A DNA stretch of 64,000 nucleotides from Gemmatimonadota bacterium (GTDB lineage Bacteria; Gemmatimonadota; Gemmatimonadetes; Gemmatimonadales; Gemmatimonadaceae): positions 1 through 64,000 of the forward strand of contig JACQBG010000012.1 of assembly GCA_016194585.1 (NCBI GenBank). Reading direction: 5' to 3'. Positions 26,739 through 35,713 of this stretch are shown piece after piece. Below the pieces are notes generated by a model that saw only the letters and a list, made by a program, of their open reading frames with translations, did not search any database and was not told where the DNA came from. How positions within the stretch are numbered: position 1 is the first letter of the stretch; each line of letters begins with the position of its first letter. The translations under genes and the position numbers were made by a program.

Positions 26739-26765
26739 CGAACACGCCACCCGAACGGAGACTCG

Positions 26766-27812
26766 ATGCGCCGTCACACCCTGCTCCTCCCGCTCGTCCT
26801 CGGCACGCTCGCCGCCCCCCGGGCCGGGGCCGCCCAGCAGCCCGGACTCGTCGTGCTCAACAAGAGCGAGGCGACGGCGTCGATCATCTCGCTCGCCGAC
26901 GGCCGCACCGTGGCGACGATGCCGGTGGGAGACGGCCCGCACGAGATCGCCGTGTCGCCCGACGGGCGGTGGGCGATGGCGTCGAACTATGGCGGCACCA
27001 CCCCGGGGCATTCGCTCACGCTGCTCGACCTGCGCGCGCGGACGGCCGTGCGGACGATCGAGCTCGGTGAATACAAGCGCCCGCACGGCATCGCCTGGCT
27101 CCCCGACGGCAAGCGCGTGGTGGTGACGAGCGAGCTCGCGCAGGCGGTGTTCGTCGTCGAGGCGGCCACGGGGAAGATCGAGAAGGCGATCAGCACGGGG
27201 GTCGGGGGCACGCATCTGCTCGTCCTGTCGAAGGACGGCAAGCGGGTGTGGACGTCGAACATCTTCTCGGGCTCGAACTCGCTGCTCGATCTCGAGAAGG
27301 GGGTGCTCGTGAAGACGGCGCCGAACGGCAAGGGGCCCGAGGCGATCGACCTCTCCCCCGACGGGCGCGAGCTGTGGACCGCGGACCGTCCGCTCAACCG
27401 CATCACGATCCTCGATGCGAACACGCTCGACTCGATCGCCGCGTGGCCGAGCGGGCAGTTCCCCAACCGTCTGCATTTCACCCCCGACGGCCAGACGGTG
27501 CTCCAGTCGAACGCTCAGTCGAGCACGGTGGGCGTGTACGACGCGAAGAGCCGGAAGCTCCTCGGCAACATCGAGTTCCCCTACGACGAAGCGCTCGGCA
27601 AGCCGACGGTGCTCACGCAGTTCGGCCGCTCGGCGACGCCGCTCGGCATCCTCATCGCGCCGGATGGGAAGCGGGCGTGGGTCGCGCTGGCGGCCCACGA
27701 CCGGCTCGCCGAAGTGGACATCGCGACGCGGAAGGTCGTGCGCACGATCACGGCCGGACGTGAGCCGGATGGGATGGCGTACGTGCCGGACATCGGCGCG
27801 GGCAAGCCGTGA
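26766..27812 (+). CDS. Exported YVTN/YncE-type beta-propeller protein
   Basis: A 348-residue protein with a signal peptide (MRRHTLLLPLVLGTLAAPRAGAAQ) and seven-blade-type repeats of about 40 residues. Repeat hallmarks include GDGPHEIAVSPDGRWAMASN, YKRPHGIAWLPDGKRVVVTS, GKGPEAIDLSPDGRELWTAD, FPNRLHFTPDGQTVLQSN and GREPDGMAYVPD. These propellers are usually periplasmic or surface binding proteins; no enzyme residues can be named. ACGGAG is a good ribosome binding site five bases before the ATG. Divergent from the other propeller gene and 31 bases before the GNAT gene. Confidence 0.85.
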   Translation: MRRHTLLLPLVLGTLAAPRAGAAQQPGLVVLNKSEATASIISLADGRTVATMPVGDGPHEIAVSPDGRWAMASNYGGTTPGHSLTLLDLRARTAVRTIELGEYKRPHGIAWLPDGKRVVVTSELAQAVFVVEAATGKIEKAISTGVGGTHLLVLSKDGKRVWTSNIFSGSNSLLDLEKGVLVKTAPNGKGPEAIDLSPDGRELWTADRPLNRITILDANTLDSIAAWPSGQFPNRLHFTPDGQTVLQSNAQSSTVGVYDAKSRKLLGNIEFPYDEALGKPTVLTQFGRSATPLGILIAPDGKRAWVALAAHDRLAEVDIATRKVVRTITAGREPDGMAYVPDIGAGKP

Positions 27813-27843
27813 CCGCGGGCTTGGCTGACGTGCCGGTGGCCGC

Positions 27844-28353
27844 GTGACCGCGCCGGACGCACGCGAGACCGGTCCGTTCGAGTGGCGGCGTGACGACGGC
27901 GTGGTCGTCTCGACGGACGACGCACGGCTCGACATCGATGTGGTGCACGGATTCCTCTCGACGAGCTACTGGGCGCCGGGGATGCCGCGCGCGGTGCTCG
28001 AGCGGGGACTGCGTCACTCACTGAACTTCGGCGTGTATCTCGCCGACGGTACGCAGGTGGGATTCGCCCGGGCGATCACCGACCGGGCGACGTACGCCTA
28101 CTTGAGCGACGTATTCGTGCTCGACGCACACCGCGGGCGAGGGCTTGGCAAGTTCCTCGTCGCGTGCATCGTGGAGTGCCCCGCGCTGCAGGGGCTACGC
28201 CGGTTCGCGCTGATGACGCGCGACGCGCAGACGCTCTATGCGCCGTTCGGGTTCGGGCCGTTCAGCGGGGCGTCGACGTACATGGAGATCCGGGATGGAT
28301 CCATGTACGACCGGAAGCGGGATGCAGCGGGGTGGCCGCTCACCCCACCCTGA
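27844..28353 (+). CDS. GNAT-family N-acetyltransferase
   Basis: A 169-residue single GNAT domain. The acetyl-CoA pyrophosphate loop is visible in VLDAHRGRGLGKFLV (R/Q-x-x-G-x-G/A), preceded by the strand YAYLSDVFV and followed by strand RRFALMTRDA and YAPFGFGPF. Acceptor is unknown. GTG start 31 bases after the propeller stop; likely co-transcribed. The last 14 bases overlap the end of convergent recG. Confidence 0.88.
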   Translation: MTAPDARETGPFEWRRDDGVVVSTDDARLDIDVVHGFLSTSYWAPGMPRAVLERGLRHSLNFGVYLADGTQVGFARAITDRATYAYLSDVFVLDAHRGRGLGKFLVACIVECPALQGLRRFALMTRDAQTLYAPFGFGPFSGASTYMEIRDGSMYDRKRDAAGWPLTPP

Positions 28354-30424
28354 ACAACTCGATCGCCCGCGCATACCGTTTCCGCAGCACGTCGTGGAAC
28401 GCCTTATGCTCCTTCTTCGACAGCGCGGGGTCGGCGGCGAGCAACTCGGTGGCGCACGCGCGCGCGACCTCGTTCAACTCCTCGTCGCGCAGCGGGTCGG
28501 CCACCTTGAACATCGTCTCGCCGTGCTGGCGCTCGCCGAAGAGGTCGCCCATCCCGCGCAGCTGCAGGTCCGCGCGCGCGATCTCGAAACCATCCTCGGT
28601 GTCGACGAAGATGTCGAGGCGCCCGGCGGTCTCGGGGCTCACGTCGCCGAGCAGGATGCAGAACGATTCCTCGGCGCCGCGACCGACGCGCCCTCGAAGC
28701 TGGTGCAGCTGCGAGAGGCCGAACCGTTCCGGGTGCTCGATGAGCATCACGGTCGCGTTCGCGACGTCGATGCCGACCTCGATCACCGTCGTCGCGACGA
28801 GCACGTCGACGGTGCCGTCGCGGAAGGCGCGCATCGTCGCGTCCTTCTCGTCCGACGACTGGCGGCCGTGCAGGAGCGCGACGCGTCGGTGCGCGAAGTG
28901 CCCGGTGCGCAGCTCCTCGAACGCCTGAGTCGCCGCGCGGAGCGCCAGCTTCTCGCTCTCTTCGATGATGGGGAGCACGACGTACGCCTGTCGTCCGGCC
29001 TCGAGCTGTTTCTCGACGAACGCATACACCTTCTCGCGCGCCGACTCGGGACGGCGCGCCGTGGTGACGGGTTGCCGCCCCGGGGGGCGCTCGTCGAGCA
29101 CGCTCACGTCGAGATCGCCGTAGAGTGTGAGGGCGAGCGAACGCGGGATGGGCGTGGCCGACATGAGCAGCACGTCGGGACGCGCCCCCTTCTTGCCGAG
29201 CGCACCGCGTTGCTCGACGCCGAACCGGTGCTGCTCGTCGACGATGGCGAGGCCGAGCCGCGCGAAGGTCGTGCTCTCCTGCACGAGGGCGTGCGTGCCG
29301 ACCGCGAGCACGGGCGCCGCGCCGGCAAGGAGCGTCGCCGCCTCGCGCCGAGCTTTCGCGCCAAGACTGCCGGTGACGAGCACGGGCGAGATGCCGAGCG
29401 GCGCGAGCAGCGTCGTGAACGTGCGCGCGTGCTGCTCGGCGAGCAGTTCCGTCGGCGCCATCATCGCGACCTGATAGTCGTTCTCCATCGCGAGCAGCGC
29501 GGCGAAGAGCGCGACGACGGTCTTCCCGCTCCCCACGTCGCCCTGGAGCAGCCGGTGCATGCGGCGGTCGCTGCACATGTCGGCGACGATCTCGCGTACG
29601 GCGTGCACCTGCGCGCCCGTGAGCTCGAACGGCAGCGACGCTTTGAGCTTCGAGGTGAGTTCGCGCCGATTGGTGAACGTGATCCCCGCCCGGGCCTCGC
29701 GCGCCAGCGCCTTGGCGCGCGCCTGCAGCACATGCACGCTCAGCAGTTCCTCGAAGGCGAGCCGCGAGCGACCGCGATGCGCCTCGGCGAGCGAGGTGGG
29801 GCGATGCACGGCGCGAAGGGCCTCGCCGATCGGCGGCACGCCGGCGCGCGCGATCACCTCCGGCGGGAGGTACTCCGTGAACAGCGGCAGGTATTCGTCG
29901 AGATGGCGCTCGATGAGCGACCGGATCTGCTTGAACGAGAATCCCTCGGTCGCCGGGTAGACGGAGAGCACGCGCCCTTCGGCGGTGGCCCCCTCGTCGG
30001 CGCCGAGGTTGACGAACTCGCGCGGCACGAGCTGCCGCCCGTGGAAGAAGCGCACCGGCCCCGTGAGGAGCAGCACGTCGTCCTTCTTGATCGTGCGGTC
30101 GAGGAAGGGCTGTCCCGGGAACGACGCTTCGATGAGGCCGCTCGCGTCCTGCACCACCGCCTGGAACACGCGCAGTCCCTTCCGCGTCGGCAGCACGCCT
30201 TTCGAGACGACCTTGCCGATGACGGTGACGTCGTCGCCGATGCGCAGCTTGGCGATGGGTGAGACGGTGCTCGCGTCCTCGTAGCGGTGCGGGATGTGCA
30301 GGAAGAGGTCGCGCGCCGTGAAGATGCCGAGCCGACGGAGGGCATCGGCGCGGGCCGGGCCCACGCCGGAGAGATACGTGACGGCGGTGTCGAGTGAGCG
30401 GCCCGGCGCTCGCGCGGCGCTCAC
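28340..30424 (-). CDS. recG: ATP-dependent DNA helicase RecG
   Basis: A 694-residue branch-migration helicase for stalled forks and Holliday junctions. Order: N-terminal HhH-like/wedge part (YLSGVGPARADALRRLG), OB-like wedge domain, then the SF2 motor. The motor has motif I GDVGSGKT, motif II DEQH in LAIVDEQHRFG, motif III SATPIPRSLA, motif V VGIDVANATVM and motif VI QLRGRVGRG, followed by the RecG C-terminal QLRGMGDLFGERQHG hook. GTG start overlaps the ftsY stop by four bases. Converges on the GNAT gene with a 14-base tail overlap. Confidence 0.97.
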   Translation of the reverse strand: MSAARAPGRSLDTAVTYLSGVGPARADALRRLGIFTARDLFLHIPHRYEDASTVSPIAKLRIGDDVTVIGKVVSKGVLPTRKGLRVFQAVVQDASGLIEASFPGQPFLDRTIKKDDVLLLTGPVRFFHGRQLVPREFVNLGADEGATAEGRVLSVYPATEGFSFKQIRSLIERHLDEYLPLFTEYLPPEVIARAGVPPIGEALRAVHRPTSLAEAHRGRSRLAFEELLSVHVLQARAKALAREARAGITFTNRRELTSKLKASLPFELTGAQVHAVREIVADMCSDRRMHRLLQGDVGSGKTVVALFAALLAMENDYQVAMMAPTELLAEQHARTFTTLLAPLGISPVLVTGSLGAKARREAATLLAGAAPVLAVGTHALVQESTTFARLGLAIVDEQHRFGVEQRGALGKKGARPDVLLMSATPIPRSLALTLYGDLDVSVLDERPPGRQPVTTARRPESAREKVYAFVEKQLEAGRQAYVVLPIIEESEKLALRAATQAFEELRTGHFAHRRVALLHGRQSSDEKDATMRAFRDGTVDVLVATTVIEVGIDVANATVMLIEHPERFGLSQLHQLRGRVGRGAEESFCILLGDVSPETAGRLDIFVDTEDGFEIARADLQLRGMGDLFGERQHGETMFKVADPLRDEELNEVARACATELLAADPALSKKEHKAFHDVLRKRYARAIELFRVG

Positions 30425-31356
30425 CCCTCGAGCAGCTCCCGGGCGTACTGCGCGGCGTCGAACGGCACGAGGTCCTCGGCGCGCTCTCCGAGCCCCACGA
30501 ACTTCACCGGCACGTCGAGCGCCTCGTGCACGGCGAGCACGACGCCCCCTTTCGCGGTGCCGTCGAGCTTCGTCACGACGAGCCCCGTCACCGTGACGGC
30601 GGCCGCGAAGGTCTTCGCCTGCGCGACGGCGTTCTGGCCGATCGTGCCGTCGAGCACGAGCAGCGATTCGTGCGGCGCGCCGTCGAGCCGCTTGCCGATG
30701 ACGCGGTTCACCTTCATGAGCTCGGCCATCAGGTCGTCGCTCGTGTGGAGCCGTCCCGCGGTGTCGACGATGATGACGTCGACGCCGCGCGACACGCCGG
30801 CGTCGATGGCGGTGAACGCCACGGCGGCGGGATCGCCGCCGGGGAAGCCAGCGACGAACTCGGAGCCGGTGCGCTCGGCCCAGATCTTCAACTGGTCGAT
30901 CGCGCCGGCACGGAAGGTGTCGCCCGCCGCCATCAGCACTCGCTTCCCCTCACCGCGCAGCCGCGACGCGAGCTTGCCGATGAAGGTGGTCTTCCCCGCC
31001 CCGTTCACGCCGAGCACGAGGATGACCGTCGGCCCCTCGGCGGCGAACGCGAGCGCGGGATCGCTGCGCCCCGCCGTCAGCGCGGCGGCGACGCTATCGC
31101 GCAGCGCCGTCTCGAAATCATCGCGCGACTTGACCTCGCCGCGCGCGGCGCGGCGCTGGATGTCGGCCACGAGGCGCTGCGTGACGGGCACGCCGAAATC
31201 CGATTCGAGGAGGATCTGCTCGAGATGTTCGAGTGACCCCGCGTCCACGCCGCCGCGCGCGAGCACCGTGACGTCGGTGAGCGCGACGTCCTTGATGCGC
31301 TGCCAGAGCGTGCGGCGCGGCGTGTCGGTCTTGGAGCGGGCGAACCAGGCGGCCAT
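30421..31356 (-). CDS. ftsY: Signal recognition particle receptor FtsY
   Basis: A 311-residue SRP GTPase receptor that docks ribosome-SRP complexes at the membrane. N domain helices (about 10-100) are followed by the G domain: G1 GVNGAGKTTFIGKLA, DTAGRLHT (G3), TKLDGTAKGG (G4). It lacks the long acidic A domain of enterobacterial FtsY, which is usual outside that group; membrane contact would use the N-terminal helix. Coupled to recG downstream by a GTGA overlap. Confidence 0.96.
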   Translation of the reverse strand: MAAWFARSKTDTPRRTLWQRIKDVALTDVTVLARGGVDAGSLEHLEQILLESDFGVPVTQRLVADIQRRAARGEVKSRDDFETALRDSVAAALTAGRSDPALAFAAEGPTVILVLGVNGAGKTTFIGKLASRLRGEGKRVLMAAGDTFRAGAIDQLKIWAERTGSEFVAGFPGGDPAAVAFTAIDAGVSRGVDVIIVDTAGRLHTSDDLMAELMKVNRVIGKRLDGAPHESLLVLDGTIGQNAVAQAKTFAAAVTVTGLVVTKLDGTAKGGVVLAVHEALDVPVKFVGLGERAEDLVPFDAAQYARELLEG

Positions 31357-31383
31357 TCAAGAAAGATGCGCCATGGGCGCGGC

Positions 31384-33177
31384 TCAGCGTAGCCCGATCC
31401 TGCGGCGCAGGAGCCATTCCGCGCAGAGCGCGCCGAGGGCGAGGGCGTAGAGCCACCAGGCGCCACGGGCGCGGGGGGCCCGGTCGCCGGGCGGCGCGGC
31501 ACCGATCGCGCCGGAGTGCGTCGAGGCGCGGCGCGGCAGCCACTCGGCGCTCTCGTTCACGGCGAGCAGCCCTTCGGCATCGCCGACTTTCGTCTGGTAC
31601 ACGCCGGGGGTGAGCGGCGGCGAGACGGCTTCGCCCTCCTCCCCCGCAAACCGGACGCGCACGGTGTCGGCCCCCTTCGCGCCGCGGCGCCGGAGCACGA
31701 TCGTCGCCGCGGAGTCGCGCGCCGCGCCACGCCGCCAGCGCACGGGCTCGCCGGCGCGGAGCCAGGCGGTGGCCGGGTGGGCCGCGCGCGTGTCGGAGGC
31801 ATCGCCGGTCATCCAGTCGAAGATCGAGCCCCAGAGCGCCGTGAAGGCGTCGGCACTGCGCCCGGCACGGAAGCGCCAGCGCCAGAGCCCCGTCGCCGGG
31901 ACGACGACGACGCGTCGCGGCCGCGCCGAGCCGGCGACGAGCGCCCGCTCGTCGAGGCGACGAGCCCGGCGCGCCATCAGCGCCACCCAGTCGAAATCGT
32001 GGCCGGCGTCGCCGAGTTCCACGGGAGGGAGCGAGTCCCACGGGAGCGCCCCGAGCGCCGCGGCGAGCGGGGAGGGCGGCGCGGAGGTCGCGTAGTAGTC
32101 CTCGCCGTGCTGCGCCGGCGGCGCCAGCAGGGCGAGGGCGCCGTGCACGAGCGCGCGCGGCGCCCCGAAGAGGGCGGTGTCGCCGTGGATGATCGCCAGC
32201 GGCGCGTCAGCGAGCGCGCGCTTCACTTCCTCCTCCGGCACGGCCGACAGGTTGCCGTCGACGCGCCACTGCCCCGGTGCGACGCGCAGGTAGCCGCGCG
32301 TCGGCACGGCGAGCGTGCCACGCAACACGGCGAGCGCGTAGCGCGCATCCTCGTCGGGTGACGTGCTCGCGAAGACGGCCGACGCGCCGCGCGCGACGTC
32401 GAGCACGGCGACCAGCGTGTCGTTGCGTGCGAGCGCGTCGCCGGCACTCGTCACGACGGCGCGCAGCACGCGGGCGCCAGGCGCCCCGGCGACGGCGCCA
32501 TGCACGCGCAGTTCGCGCTCCGCGAACGGCGCGAGCGAATCGAGCACGGCGGTCGCGAACGGCTCGCCATCGAGCGTGACCTCGACGCGCCCGGCGCCGG
32601 CGCCGGCGCCGCCCGACGCGATGACGATCGCGTAGTCCGCGGTGTCGCCACTGACGACCGCCGCGGGACCGTCGAGCGATACCAGCGCCGCGTCACGCCG
32701 CGCCGTGCCCTCGAGTTGCACCACGCGCGAACCGCCGGGGAGGTCGGCGAGCCGGTCGGCATCGTCGATGCGCCCGTCGGTGACGAGCACCACGGCACGC
32801 CCGGCGCCGAGCGCGCGCTCGACGAGCGGCGCCACGCGGGTCGCGCCGTCGGTGGGGAGCGCCGGCGCGGGCGCGACGCGCACCGAGTCACCGAGGAGCA
32901 GCGTCGTGTCGGCGCCGACGGAGTCGGCGCTGTGGCGGGCGCGCTCCCAGAGGGCGCTGTCGCCGGTGACGAGCCAGCTCGACGACGCGTCGAGCGCGAC
33001 GTACGGATGCGCCGCCCCGGCCCGTCCGAGCGGCGCGTCGAAGGCCAGCGCCAGCACGATGGCGAGCGCGCCGGCGCGCAGGGCGAGCGGCACCGTCGCG
33101 CGGGCGGCCCCGGTGAGACGGTAGTGCGCGAACGTGAGGGCGGCCGCGGCCGCGACCGCGAGCAGCCAGGTCAGCAT
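31384..33177 (-). CDS. VWA-like membrane protein of unknown function
   Basis: A 597-residue protein with two N-terminal membrane helices (MLTWLLAVAAAAALTFAHY and the following PLALRAGALAIVLALAF) and one C-terminal helix (WWLYALALGALCAEWLL). The periplasmic part begins with a von Willebrand A-like core containing a MIDAS-type DASSS in VALDASSSWLVTG and VVLVTDGRIDDAD. The layout resembles BatA/aerotolerance-type or DUF4159-like membrane proteins that are made with MoxR ATPases, but none of those genes is near. Function is not assignable. It precedes ftsY by 27 bases. Confidence 0.7.
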   Translation of the reverse strand: MLTWLLAVAAAAALTFAHYRLTGAARATVPLALRAGALAIVLALAFDAPLGRAGAAHPYVALDASSSWLVTGDSALWERARHSADSVGADTTLLLGDSVRVAPAPALPTDGATRVAPLVERALGAGRAVVLVTDGRIDDADRLADLPGGSRVVQLEGTARRDAALVSLDGPAAVVSGDTADYAIVIASGGAGAGAGRVEVTLDGEPFATAVLDSLAPFAERELRVHGAVAGAPGARVLRAVVTSAGDALARNDTLVAVLDVARGASAVFASTSPDEDARYALAVLRGTLAVPTRGYLRVAPGQWRVDGNLSAVPEEEVKRALADAPLAIIHGDTALFGAPRALVHGALALLAPPAQHGEDYYATSAPPSPLAAALGALPWDSLPPVELGDAGHDFDWVALMARRARRLDERALVAGSARPRRVVVVPATGLWRWRFRAGRSADAFTALWGSIFDWMTGDASDTRAAHPATAWLRAGEPVRWRRGAARDSAATIVLRRRGAKGADTVRVRFAGEEGEAVSPPLTPGVYQTKVGDAEGLLAVNESAEWLPRRASTHSGAIGAAPPGDRAPRARGAWWLYALALGALCAEWLLRRRIGLR

Positions 33178-33230
33178 CAGGTAAAGTTACGCGCCGGAGC
33201 GGTGTTCGGTTGGCGGCACCGACGCGCTGT

Positions 33231-34505
33231 TCAGGGCGAGCCGGAAGCGCCGCGCAGGTTCCCGGCCGACTGCTCCAACTCGGCGGCGGCGAGTCGCTGC
33301 ACGCGGGCGAACGCCGGCTGGTCGGCGCGGGCGAGTGGCATCCCCTGGCTCGCCTTCAACGCCAGCCTCGGGTCGCGCTGCACGCCCCCGACGAGCACCT
33401 CGAAGTGCAGGTGCGGCGCCGTCGCGAGTCCGGTCATCCCCACGTAGCCGATCGTCTTCCCCATCTGCACATGCAGCCCGGGGCGCACGCCGCTCGCGAA
33501 CCCGCGCAGGTGGCCGTAGCGCGTCACGTAGCCGTTGGGATGGCGCACCTCGATCGTGTTGCCGAACCCGTTCTTCGTGCCCGCGAAGATGACGGTGCCG
33601 TCGCCGATGGCGCGCACCGGCGTGCCGGCGTTCGCCGCATAGTCCGTCCCCTTGTGGGCGCGCCATTCGCCGAGGATGGGGTGCTTGCGGAGGCCGAACA
33701 CGCTCGAGATGCGGCGGAAGCTGAGCGGCGCGCGGAGGAACGCCGCCCGCAGCGAATGCCCGCTCTCGTCGTAGTATTCGGCGCGCGTCGACCCCTTCGG
33801 CACGTAGCGGTACGCCTGCAATTCGCGCCCGTTGCGCTCGACGCCGGCGGCGATCACGTCGCCGACCCGGACACCGCCCTTCGGCGAACGGCCGCGCTCG
33901 AACACGACCCGCACGCGGTCGCCGTCCTGCAGCTCACGGCTCATGTCGATGCGGTACTCGTAGACGTCGGCGATGGCCCACGCGAGTTCGGCGCGGGCGC
34001 TCTTGGCCGGGAGCAGCGCGCCGGCGCCCTCGTCGACGGCCTCGTACAGGTTGTGGTGCACCACCCCGCGGGCGACGACCGTGTCGACCGTCCAGGTGAT
34101 GCGCTCGTCCTCGGCGACCCACTTCGTGCCCTGGCGCGTGAAGTGGAGGAGGCGATCGGGGGAGAGGTGGAGGGTGACCGCGGCCGCCGGCGAGGCGATG
34201 CCGAGGCGGCGATTCCCGTCGACGTCCACGACGAGCCCGGCGGGCACGTGGCGGTCGTCGAGTGCCGTGGCCGCGGCAAGGACCGCCGTGGCGTCGTCGC
34301 GTGACAGGTGGTGGCGCTGGAGGAGCTTGGCGAGCGGTTCGCCGGCGTCGAGCGTGTCGCTCTCGTGCCAGCGCACGGTCACCGGCGCTCGCGATGCATC
34401 GTCGCCGGCTGCCGAGCTGTCGTCGGGGCGCAGACGAATCGCGGCGGCGGCCCCGAGGACCGCCGCCGCACCGATGCCGAGCGCGATCGTTCGCGTCGGC
34501 GCCAT
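33231..34505 (-). CDS. M23-family (LytM-like) murein endopeptidase
   Basis: A 424-residue protein with an N-terminal anchor or signal (TIALGIGAAAVLGAAAAI). A LysM/OapA-like region of about 100-250 residues precedes the LytM domain. Zinc ligands are visible: H-x-x-x-D in RAHKGTDYAANAG and the H-x-H of PHLHFEV, with GNTIEVRHPNGYVTRYGHL between. It would cut peptide cross-links or serve as an amidase activator. ATG overlaps the ftsZ stop by one base, so septal hydrolysis coupled to FtsZ production is a reasonable inference. Confidence 0.9.
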   Translation of the reverse strand: MAPTRTIALGIGAAAVLGAAAAIRLRPDDSSAAGDDASRAPVTVRWHESDTLDAGEPLAKLLQRHHLSRDDATAVLAAATALDDRHVPAGLVVDVDGNRRLGIASPAAAVTLHLSPDRLLHFTRQGTKWVAEDERITWTVDTVVARGVVHHNLYEAVDEGAGALLPAKSARAELAWAIADVYEYRIDMSRELQDGDRVRVVFERGRSPKGGVRVGDVIAAGVERNGRELQAYRYVPKGSTRAEYYDESGHSLRAAFLRAPLSFRRISSVFGLRKHPILGEWRAHKGTDYAANAGTPVRAIGDGTVIFAGTKNGFGNTIEVRHPNGYVTRYGHLRGFASGVRPGLHVQMGKTIGYVGMTGLATAPHLHFEVLVGGVQRDPRLALKASQGMPLARADQPAFARVQRLAAAELEQSAGNLRGASGSP

Positions 34506-35713
34506 CAATCCATCTGGCGCCGGATGAACGTCGGGATCTCGAGATCGTCGAGGTCGGCCTGCGGACGGCGCTCCGGCGCCGCGGCGGGACGACGCGCCGG
34601 CGCCGCACCACCGGCCGGACTGGCCGCCGCGCCGGAACTGTTCTGCCACGCGCTGCCGATCACGGGCTTGGGACGCCCGCCGTCGATCGGGATCACCGGC
34701 GTGCCGCTCGCGCCGGTCACCCGCCCGGTCGGCGCGGCGGCGTGGTTCACGCCCTTGCCGAAACCGGTCGCCACGACCGTCACGCGGATCTCGCCGGTCA
34801 TCGCCGGCTCGCGCACCGTGCCGAAGATGATCTCGGCGTCGTCGCCCGCGGCGTCGTGGATGATGTCGGCCACGCCGGTCACTTCGCCGAGCGTGAGGTC
34901 GTCGCCGCCCGTGACGTTGATGAGCACGCCGCGCGCGCCCATGATCGAGACGTTGTCGAGCAGCGGGCTCGAGATCGCCTGCTGGGCCGCTTCCATCGTG
35001 CGGTTGTCGCCGCGTCCGATGCCGGTGCCCATGAGCGCCGCGCCGCCGTCCTTCATGATGGTGCGCACGTCGGCGAAGTCGACGTTGATCATGCCGACGC
35101 CGCTGATGATGTTCGAGATGCCGCTCGTCGCGTGCAGCAGCACTTCATCGGCCTTCTTGAGCGCGTCCTGGAACGGGATCCCCTTGCCGACGACGGCGAG
35201 CAGCCGCTCGTTCGGCACGACGATCATCGTGTCGACGTATTTCGCCATCTCGGCGATCCCTTCCTCGGCCTGGCGCATGCGCTTGCGGCCTTCGAACAGG
35301 AAGGGCTTGGTGACGATGCCCACGGTGAGCGCGCCGGCTTCGCGGGCCAGCTCGCAGACGATCGGCGCCGCGCCGGTGCCCGTGCCGCCCCCCATGCCGC
35401 AGGTGACGAACACGAGGTCGGTGTTGGCGAGCACCTTGCCGACCTCGTCGCGGTTCTCCTCGATGGCCTGGCGCCCGATCTCGGGGCGGGCGCCGGCACC
35501 GAGTCCGCGCGTCAGCTTCTTGCCGATCTGGATCTTGACGTCGGACTTCGAGCTCAGGAGCGCCTGCGCGTCGGTGTTGACGGAGATGAACTCCACGCCA
35601 CTGAGGGATTCCTCGATCATTCGATTGACCGCGTTGCCGCCACCGCCGCCGACCCCGACGACTTTCATCCGGGCGTGCTGGGCGGGGGTCTCCTCGAACT
35701 CGAAGATGCTCAT
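34505..35713 (-). CDS. ftsZ: Cell division GTPase FtsZ
   Basis: A 402-residue tubulin homologue that forms the Z ring. It shows KVVGVGGGGGNAVNRMI, the tubulin signature GGGTGTGAAP, and the T7 loop region NVDFADVRTIM. A Pro/Ala-rich linker follows, and the C-terminal FtsA-binding peptide is LDDLEIPTFIRRQ. ATG at 35713 (MSIFEFEETPAQ) is chosen; TTG ten codons upstream is a weaker option, and neither has a strong ribosome binding site. It is separated from ftsA by 434 bp, so it probably has its own promoter. Confidence 0.97.
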   Translation of the reverse strand: MSIFEFEETPAQHARMKVVGVGGGGGNAVNRMIEESLSGVEFISVNTDAQALLSSKSDVKIQIGKKLTRGLGAGARPEIGRQAIEENRDEVGKVLANTDLVFVTCGMGGGTGTGAAPIVCELAREAGALTVGIVTKPFLFEGRKRMRQAEEGIAEMAKYVDTMIVVPNERLLAVVGKGIPFQDALKKADEVLLHATSGISNIISGVGMINVDFADVRTIMKDGGAALMGTGIGRGDNRTMEAAQQAISSPLLDNVSIMGARGVLINVTGGDDLTLGEVTGVADIIHDAAGDDAEIIFGTVREPAMTGEIRVTVVATGFGKGVNHAAAPTGRVTGASGTPVIPIDGGRPKPVIGSAWQNSSGAAASPAGGAAPARRPAAAPERRPQADLDDLEIPTFIRRQMD

